Position numbers and translations under genes: made by a program. From the NCBI GenBank assembly GCA_944989445.1, contig CALYLW010000130.1:2050166-2114165 (forward strand): a stretch of DNA of 64,000 nucleotides, given 5' to 3'. Positions 57,097 through 64,000 of the stretch are shown one piece after another; position 1 is the stretch's first letter; each line of letters starts with the position of its first letter. The notes beneath the pieces are model-generated. The model had not been told where the DNA came from, searched no databases, and saw only the letters and a program-made list of their open reading frames with translations. Source of the DNA: Ampullaceana balthica (Eukaryota; Mollusca; Gastropoda; Lymnaeidae).

Positions 57097-58790
57097 GACA
57101 TAAGGCTACCACAATCTCCAAGCTCCCAAGGCTACCACAATCTTAAAACAACCAATGCTACCAAAATTTTCGATCACCCAAGACTACCACAATCTTCGAT
57201 CACCCAAGGCTACCACAATCTTCGATCACTCAAGGCTACCACAATCTTTGATCACCCAAGGCTACCACAACCTTCGATCACCCAAGGCTACCACAACCTT
57301 CGATCACCCAAGGCTACCACAATCTTCGATCACCCAAGGCTACCACAACCTTCGATCACCCAAGGCTACCACAATCTTCGATCACCCAAGACTACCACAA
57401 CCTTCGATCACCCAAGGCTACCACAACCTTCGATCACCCAAGACTACCACAACCTTCGATCACTCAAGACTACCACAACCTTCGATCACTCAAGGCTACC
57501 ACAATCTTCGATCACCCAAGACTACCACAATCTTCGATCACCCAAGGCTACCACAATCTTCGATCACCCAAGACTACCACAATCTTCGATCACCCAAGAC
57601 TACCACAACCTTCGATCACCCAAGACTACCACAACCTTCGATCACCCAAGACTACCACAATCTTCGATCACCCAAGACTACCACAATCTTCGATCACCCA
57701 AGACTACCACAATCTTCGATCACCCAAGACTACCACAATCTTCGATCACCCAAGACTACCACAATCTTCGATCACCCAAGACTACCACAATCTTCGATCA
57801 CCCAAGACTACCACAATCTTCGATCACCCAAGGCTACCACAATCTTCGATCACCCAAGACTACCACAATCTTCGATCACCCAAGACTACCACAATCTTCG
57901 ATCACCCAAGACTACCACAATCTTCGATCACCCAAGGCTACCACAATCTTCGATCACCCAAGACTACCACAATCTTCGATCACCCAAGACTACCACAATC
58001 TTCGATCACCCAAGACTACCACAATCTTCGATCACCCAAGACTACCACAATCTTCGATCACCCAAGACTACCACAATCTTCGATCACCCAAGGCTACCAC
58101 AATCTTCGATCACCCAAGGCTACCACAATCTTCGATCACCCAAGACTACCACAATCTTCGATCACCCAAGACTACCACAATCTTCGATCACCCAAGACTA
58201 CCACAATCTTCGATCACCCAAGACTACCACAATCTTCGATCACCCAAGACTACCACAATCTTCGATCACCCAAGACTACCACAATCTTCGATCACCCAAG
58301 ACTACCACAATCTTCGATCACCCAAGACTACCACAATCTTCGATCACCCAAGACTACCACAATCTTCGATCACCCAAGACTACCACAACCTTCGATCACC
58401 CAAGACTACCACAATCTTCGATCACCCAAGACTACCACAATCTTCGATCACCCAAGACTACCACAATCTTCGATCACCCAAGACTACCACAATCTTCGAT
58501 CACCCAAGACTACCACAATCTTCGATCACCCAAGACTACCACAATCTTCGATCACACAAGACTACCACAATCTTCGATCACCCAAGACTACCACAATCTT
58601 CGATCACCCAAGACTACCACAATCTTCGATCACCCAAGGCTACCACAATCTTCGATCACCCAAGACTACCACAATCTTCGATCACCCAAGACTACCACAA
58701 TCTTCGATCACCCAAGACTCCATCCGACGACAACCTTCGAGCTTCCCAGGCTACGACAACCTTCGAGCTTCCCAGGCTATATTAGCATTA
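57097..58790. repeat. 26-bp minisatellite, about 60 copies
   Basis: The unit contains GACTACCACAATCTTCGATC then ACCCAA. GGCTACC and AACCTT variants cluster at the left (57240-57660), and the centre and right are nearly uniform. The plus strand is stop-free, giving ORFs of 619 and 549 codons with a 26-residue phrase (QDYHNLRSPKTTTIFDHPRL...). The 619-codon frame begins at a GTG-context ATG-like start near 56926, with about 80 non-periodic residues that show no signal peptide or domain. I do not call it a gene. Confidence 0.96.
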
Positions 58791-58889
58791 GTTGTTATAC
58801 CTAAGCATATAGCTGAATAATGTGCGGTTACTGAAACAATGAAATCAAATTAGTATTATTTCTAACCCTGATAATCTGTCCTTTTAGAG

Positions 58890-60814
58890 CAGTGGTTCTT
58901 AACCTTTTGAAGTCGGGGAGCACTTTTGATCATGACAAAAATTTGGGGAGCACCACAATCAAGGAGTAAAAAAAACAATCAAATACACATACGTACGACT
59001 TTTATTGAAAATAATACATTATAACATACGAGTTTAAAATTATAACATGACAAACAAATGTTTAATAAACATAAATTTAATAAGTAAAAAATAACATTGA
59101 GCAAAATTTAATTCAGAAAAATAAAAAGATTTAATGTGAAACCTGAGCTTGACGGTTTTTACAAATTTCAGTGATATGAGGTCTAATTTTAGAAATAGAT
59201 ACCCTCAATTCTTCATCCAAATTAGTAAGTGTTGCTCGTTTTTTAGTTTTTATGTTGGTGACTATCGAGAAACCGAATTCACACAAATATGATGTTGAAA
59301 ATTGCAACAAGATTTTAAGTACCTTCATGGAGAGAGCTGAGTATTCTTATTGCACAAAGATCCAAAATTCCTCCCGAACTATTTCGGAAAATTTTATTTT
59401 AAGTGTCCGATCCGATGATAGGTTGATTAATTCTTCTTCTTCTTGGTATGACAACTTACTATTTGATGTATCAACCGTGGCAAAGGGATTACGTATCCAG
59501 TCATATGTTTCTACGTTTATTGATGGAAAATAAAATTCAATCTTTTCTTCTAATAAAGTTAAATGCTCTGTTACTGCTGACATAATTTCGTCGGTAGTGT
59601 TATCATTAAGAGAAGGAAAGATATCTACTTTCTTTTTCTCCAACAAACGTTTTTTCCAAAAAATAACTTTTTTCCGAAAGGCTGTCAATTTGTCGGTCGA
59701 TGTTAATTTTTTTTTCTATTCTTCCTTGAAGGCTGGTATTAACACAATTTAAATAATCAAAAATATCAGCTAAATATGCCAATTTAGCACACCAAATGTC
59801 ATTTTGAAGATATTCCACAAAATCATCCATATTTTCATTTTGGAAAAAGGTCATCAATTCATCCTTCAGTTCTAAGAAACGACGTAACACTTTTCCTCTG
59901 GATAAACATCTCACTTCAGAATGCAAAAGCAAAGATTCGTACTTGGCTTCCATAGAGATGCAAAGATTTTTAAAGACGCGTATTTTCAAAGGTCTCGATT
60001 TTATGAAGTTTACCATATTTATAACTTTGTCTAGCACAGGTTTTAATACTACTAGGTAAATTTTTGGACACCAGAGATTCTCTGTGCAAAAAACAGTGAG
60101 TAGATATAATATTGGCGTTTCTTTTCTTGGCGAGAGTCACAACCCTTTTAATGAGCCTACCATTGATGGAGCACCGTCCATACAAATTCCCACACACAAC
60201 TCCCATGATATTTTGAATTGTTCGAAATAGGAAGAAATAGAATCAAAGACATCTTGTCCTGTCGAACGTTCGGTAAGCTCAAGACAGCATAGAAATTGAT
60301 TCACTATTTCGTTTTCATGAATGAGACGAACGAACCCTAGTATATGAGCTTTTCCACTTATGTAAGTGGACTCGTCAATTTGCAGAGCAAATGCCGTTTG
60401 GAAAACTTATCGGCAACTCGATATCATCTGACATATTTTTAATTCTATTTTTTATTGTATCAATTGAACTAGGAATTTTCATTATTTCCTTTGTTGCTTC
60501 ATCGCCAAACATAATTTTAACCATTTCACAACATGCAGGTATAATTAAAGACACAATATGTGCAGCAAGAGCATTACTACCGCTTCCACTTTTACTCGGT
60601 CCATTTTTAGTATTTTGTTCTTCCGAATCATTCGCTTTTCGTTTGATAAGAAATTTGTCCATTATGGGGCATTACTGTAAAAACCAAAAATGAATTGGGA
60701 ATGAATAATACTTTTTTAACATTATGATCCGAACTTAACTCATAATTTCGCGGAGCACTTGCAACTACCTCGCGGAGCACCAGTGCTCCGCGGAGCACCG
60801 GTTAAGAACCACTG
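58890..60814 (-). mobile_element. Structurally complete hAT element, 1925 bp, perfect TIR and TSD
   Basis: The ends CAGTGGTTCTTAACC (58890-58904) and GGTTAAGAACCACTG (60800-60814) are perfect 15-bp inverted repeats. The TSD TTTTAGAG is exact at 58882-58889 and 60815-60822. CTCCGCGGAGCAC-type repeats lie just inside the right end and GGGGAGCAC inside the left, as expected for subterminal binding sites. It carries one transposase gene on the minus strand, broken by frameshifts and a stop. Confidence 0.97.
59131..60662 (-). pseudogene. hAT transposase of the ZBED5/FAM200 type, frameshifted
   Basis: It starts at an ATG at 60662 (MDKFLIKRKANDSEEQN), a start typical of this transposase group and of the host genes derived from it. 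Conserved blocks appear in order but in changing frames: FALQIDES with the first catalytic Asp near 60385, CMDGAPSM near 60180, THCFLHRESLVSK near 60090, and VNFIKSRPLKIRVFKNLC near 60010-59960. After these come LLLHSEVRCLSRGKVLRRFLEL and WCAKLAYLADIFDYLNCVN (60037-59606), and C-terminal LLQFSTSYLCEFGFS with KNRQAQVSH (59328-59131). Frameshifts lie near 60400, 60050 and 59690, and a stop is at 59347-59349. No BED finger precedes the ATG within the element. The usual Trp of 'VRWLSRG' is Cys here. It cannot produce active transposase; the well-kept ends could still be mobilised in trans. Confidence 0.93.
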
Positions 60815-61150
60815 TTTTAGAGTGTAGCCTGGAGACATTGCTAACCGTTTAGAACACACAAAGGTGGCTCTATTGGCTCAGATGACGCTATTTGCAGGTT
60901 GACGCTGTGTGTGACTTATGGGGCCGTCCATAAAGTACGTCACGCTCCGAGGGGGGGGAGGGGGTCTTAGAAAGTGTGACACTTTGTGACAGGGGGGAAG
61001 GGGGTTCAGGCCATGTGTGATGTCACACATTTATTATTTTTAGTATTGTTTTATAATTATTTATATTTTTTTAGTAGAATTTAAATAGCTTTAAAAATAA
61101 TTTTCAAAAATGTTGTGAAACATTAGAATTAGTTATATGTCAAAATAGCA

Positions 61151-61820
61151 TTGAAATGCGTATCTCCTGAATGTGTTGTTCATAAATCTGAATTGGATAC
61201 AGCAGGACTGATATCGAAGGATCAGGAATGGTTTGACAATCATGTTCGCACCAGCCAATATTTCACTCAAATTGTTATTAAATATCAGGACATGAAATGT
61301 TGCGACAAAGCACGAAGCTCATATTTTAACGTTTTACCTTAAAGATTCTTCCCTCCTCCAATCACAATCAACCAAACAAATGATGGACTCAAAGCTTAAG
61401 AAATAGCAGATGACGATTCTCATAAATCTCCTTCCTTGTTTGTAGCACAAACTCTCAAATTTGATGAAATTATGCCAAGATCAACAGGAGCTTTCAAAGT
61501 ACAACCATATGATTACCAGCTTATTTGATCGACTTTGCAAAGTATGTCATTCATATTTTGCCTCACAAAAAATGTTGAAGAAACATACAGGACAACACAG
61601 AGCTCGGGCTCAGGAGAATGTGCCCACCCAAACTGTTCAAGAATCAACTCAGATAAAACGCACCCGTCCTTTGAGAATCACTTCTAGAAGTCAAAGACAA
61701 CCCATGGCAGTTATTGCCAGAGGAGAAAATGCACATAAAGAGGCTGTTGAGTGGCTAGATGAGGACGTGTTGATCTGTCTGCAATTATCCTTCCAGGAAA
61801 CGATGATTGTGAAAGATTGA
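61151..61820 (+). pseudogene. Decayed element-encoded protein with a C2H2 finger, family unnamed
   Basis: In the frame of 61151, WFDNHVRTSQYFTQIVIKYQ and CCDKARSSYFNVLP are followed by a stop, then RFFPPPITINQTNDGLKA, a second stop, and FKVQPYDYQLI. The frame then changes and gives RLCKVCHSYFASQKMLKKHTGQH, a good C-x2-C-x12-H-x3-H finger, and a basic tail at 61560-61820. The continuity across stops shows one former gene lacking its N-terminus. I recall similar HVR.SQY...CC...R..F.V.P.RF.PPP proteins as repeated, uncharacterised genes in invertebrate genomes. That and any transposase role are inference. Confidence 0.6.
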
Positions 61821-61984
61821 TGTCAGTCGTAACTATGGATGAACACAGATGATGTCCAGTGAATATTTTTGAATGACATATAATTCATAGGACCATAATA
61901 AACAGATTAAATATAACACAAAGTTGGTCACATAATTTGTCAATCTAATCTTTTTTTTTAGACAATTTGTTTTGATTCTTTTTA

Positions 61985-62190
61985 TTATGTAATTTAAAAA
62001 ACCGGCTACAGCTTCGGCTCCGACAGGATTTCACTCCATAAATCCGGCTGGCCGGTAGATCCCTAATTTATATATATATTCATAATCATAATTGCCCCGG
62101 AAAATCCGGAATCCAGCCATTTTAACAAATCTGATTCCGGCTCCAGCCGGATTTCAAAGTTTTGAATCCGGTACATCCCTACTTTTAAGT
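61985..62190. mobile_element. CCGG-rich MITE-like segment
   Basis: ATCCGGCTGGCCGGTAGATC followed by CCTAA, and AATCCGGTACATCCCTA at 62170-62186, are two similar ends in the same orientation; AATCCGGAATCCAGCC and GATTCCGGCTCCAGCC lie between. It looks like two partial copies of one CCGGA-rich mini-element. No TSD found. Confidence 0.45.
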
Positions 62191-62391
62191 GGAAATTTTA
62201 TATTTTAATACAATTTAATAGTGAAGTGTATTTTAAGTATTAAATTAAATATTTTAATTAGGTTTTAATGAAAAACAATTTGGAATGTGTGACGTACTTT
62301 GGGTCCCGAGATTTGTGACAGTTTGTGACAGGGGGGAGGGGGGTCAAAAATGGTCAAAAATAGCGTGACGTACTTTATGGACGACCCCTAT

Positions 62392-62999
62392 CCTATAAAC
62401 CAGGACGACACAAGGTCATAGAACTCGACATAATTTATTTATTTATTCTTTTTTAAGTGGAAATACTGAAAATGGAGGGGAGAGAACCCCAAGTACGGAA
62501 TCAATATTTATTTCAGATTAGTCCACAGTCCATACCGTCAACCATTCTCACTCATTCCACCCCCCCCCCTTTTTCCCCCAATTCACCTAATACCACACAC
62601 ACAAAATTACCACCAAACCAAGTCCCACTTTTGCGTTTATACGTCATGAAGAAAAAAATAAATAAATAAATCGGACCAAGGAACATAACTGTGTTTTTTA
62701 AGCGCGGTCGATAGTGCGTCAGGGGTTACCTTTCTTTATTTAGAGCCTCGTACACAATACGAGAGTGTTGTAAAGCACTTGATAGCGCGATGCCGAGGAT
62801 GTAACGAGGACGGACTGAGACCGAGAGTGATTTTACAGTCATGATAATGGTGAAACAAGGTAGATAATGTTATATGATAACCACAAGAAATACGACTACT
62901 CAGAAAACGGATGAAATAGAATACACCTACAATGACCTACATAGCATAATGTAATTTTAGTATTGATCTTTTTTTACCTCTTAAATTAAATACGTGTCT
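62392..62999. other. Anonymous DNA, no gene seen
   Basis: C-run near 62562. The 70-codon ORF across it has no motif. Confidence 0.4.
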
Positions 63000-63190
63000 T
63001 GGAAAAAGGATATCTGAAATAAATATTTCTGAAATGAGGAGATCTGAAATAAGGTTTTCTGAAATAAATATATCTGAAATAATGAGATCTGAAATAAAGA
63101 TATAGAAAGAAGGATATCTGAAATAACGATATCTGAAACAAGGATATTTGAAATGAGGCTGTCTGAAATAATAGCATCTGAAATGAGGCT
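63000..63190. repeat. Degenerate 15-16-bp repeat (GAAATAAGGATATCT)
   Basis: GATATCTGAAATAA or AGATCTGAAATAA recurs about twelve times with substitutions. The minus ORF FQISLFQIS is its shadow. Confidence 0.88.
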
Positions 63191-63247
63191 ACCGATACTA
63201 GTCTCAAGTACTTTGGGTGCACCAAATGGAGCTATAAATGAAAATAG

Positions 63248-63340
63248 TAGGGCTGCGGAAATTAACGATTAATTTCTCGATTAATCGTTAAAAATTTTTA
63301 ACGATTAAATTTTTTTAAACGATTAATTGTCCCACCACTT
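63248..63340. mobile_element. Fragment of the CGATTAAT-end element family
   Basis: TAGGGCTGCGGAAATTAACG followed by CTCGATTAATCGTTAAAAAT matches the complement of the right end at about 42665-42728. A degraded opposite end may lie near CCCACCACTTA. Confidence 0.7.
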
Positions 63341-63490
63341 ATAAATGTACTGGAAGTTAAAAAGTAAAATGTTTCGACCGATAAATATAAACTAATTTCC
63401 GTACGATTACATGAACATTTTGGTTTTAAACTATTGACTGATGTGATAAAGGTTATTGTGTCCATTGAGAGAAATCGTTTGCCTACCATG

Positions 63491-63681
63491 CAATGTTCCC
63501 TCTAAGTCTAAGCTTCTTTTCTTTGGTCCGTGTGCAAAATTTAAAAAAAAACTCTCGGGCAAAGTTGCACAACGTCCATTTTTTGTGCAATATTTTACAT
63601 AATTTTCTGCGCGGTGATTCTAAACTCCTTCGTGGCGTCGGTCAAATGTCTGCGCAGCCACGCTGCTTAAAGGGAACATTG
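63491..63681. mobile_element. hAT-type MITE, CAATGTTCCCTCTAA family, copy 3, perfect TSD
   Basis: The left end CAATGTTCCCTCTAAGTC and the right end TTAAAGGGAACATTG form inverted termini. CTACCATG at 63483-63490 and 63682-63689 is an exact 8-bp TSD. It is 191 bp with no coding capacity; the 67-codon ORF over it is a shadow. This copy defines the family's boundaries for the older copies at 14260 and 26756. Confidence 0.95.
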
Positions 63682-63739
63682 CTACCATGGTTCTAACACT
63701 TCGCTTACATATCACCTGCAAACCAAACATCCACTACAG

Positions 63740-64000
63740 CAGTGGTCCCCAACCTGGGGTCCGCGGACCACTAGTGGTCCGCGGAGAGGTGTCTGGTGGT
63801 CCGCGAGCAAAGGAACATTAAATTATTAGCATTTGTTTTGTTTTTTTACTGTGGTGTATTTCTCTTAGGATTTAGCGTCTTTCCATACACATGATGGAAA
63901 AGCATGTTACCCGTTTTGGCGGCACCACGTCTGTGTTGGCGCTCTTATGTCGGCGTTCTTATCACGGCACTTTTATGTAGGCGCTCATTTGTTGTGCGCG
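63740..64000. mobile_element. Left end of another hAT element, cut by the window
   Basis: CAGTGGTCCCCAACCTGGGG is followed by three GTGGTCCGCG-type repeats (63775-63805), the same subterminal motif as the MITE at 35792-35998. The right end would lie outside the window. Confidence 0.7.

Larger units (their letters stand above)
60920..62388 (+). mobile_element. TIR element with GGGGCCGTCCATAAAGTACG ends, 1469 bp
   Basis: The left end GGGGCCGTCCATAAAGTACG and the right end, whose complement reads GGGGTCGTCCATAAAGTACG, stay matched for about 30 bases (through TCACGCT) with one mismatch. TAT flanks both ends (60917-60919, 62389-62391), a probable 3-bp TSD. G-rich runs and GTGACAGGGGGGA lie subterminally on both sides. 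It belongs with 48035-50788. It carries a decayed ORF on the plus strand and secondary small repeats near 61990-62190. Confidence 0.88.

Overview
This window looks like intergenic or intronic DNA from an animal nuclear genome, most likely an invertebrate. A mollusc is my guess, but nothing here proves it. The base composition is A+T-rich, with no operons and no bacterial signals. Genes are nearly absent. What fills the window is (a) more than thirty tandem-repeat arrays, which by summing my own spans cover roughly a quarter of the sequence, and (b) many transposon copies. Most copies are decayed, and several are still bounded by exact target-site duplications (TSDs).

Layout. 0-9 kb: a chain of short minisatellites (units of 25/28, 39, 13, 21, 26, 26, 17 and 12 bp) separated by anonymous DNA. 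8.9-14.2 kb: one 5.3-kb array of a 40-bp unit (about 133 copies) with an internal 1.48-kb duplication. 14-19 kb: a small hAT-type MITE, AT-rich DNA, and the only candidate host exon (17728-17938, minus strand). That exon's downstream side is a tandem array of 5' splice-site sequences. 19.2-20.8 kb: a 5'-truncated non-LTR retrotransposon (LINE A) with a long reverse-transcriptase ORF, flanked by a direct repeat of about 130 bp. 21-30 kb: arrays of 70, 19, 22, 19 and 31 bp, a CpG-rich patch, and hAT-derived elements. 30-36 kb: relics of a second, CR1/L2/Jockey-like LINE (LINE B), interspersed repeats and a 207-bp hAT MITE. 36-47 kb: more arrays (16, 33, 27 and 10 bp), a MITE with 29-bp inverted ends, and (TA)n hosting an element with CGATTAAT-rich ends. 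48-51 kb: nested DNA transposons. 53.5-56.3 kb: an interspersed repeat split by a 1.4-kb hAT element. 57-58.8 kb: a 26-bp array, open for 619 codons. 58.9-60.8 kb: a structurally complete but coding-dead hAT element. 60.9-62.4 kb: a second element with GGGGCCGTCC ends carrying a decayed zinc-finger ORF. 63-64 kb: a MITE with a perfect TSD and the start of another hAT element.

No set of host genes working together is visible. The recognisable proteins are transposon proteins: one non-LTR reverse transcriptase, one LINE C-terminal relic, two hAT transposase relics and one unclassified element ORF. Most long ORFs are tandem arrays whose unit lacks a stop codon, so I do not call them genes. The most unusual signals are the splice-donor array at 17.6-17.7 kb, the long target duplication around LINE A, a 26-bp array whose unit carries the palindrome TGACGTCA, and repeated nesting of TIR elements that gives a relative order of insertion.
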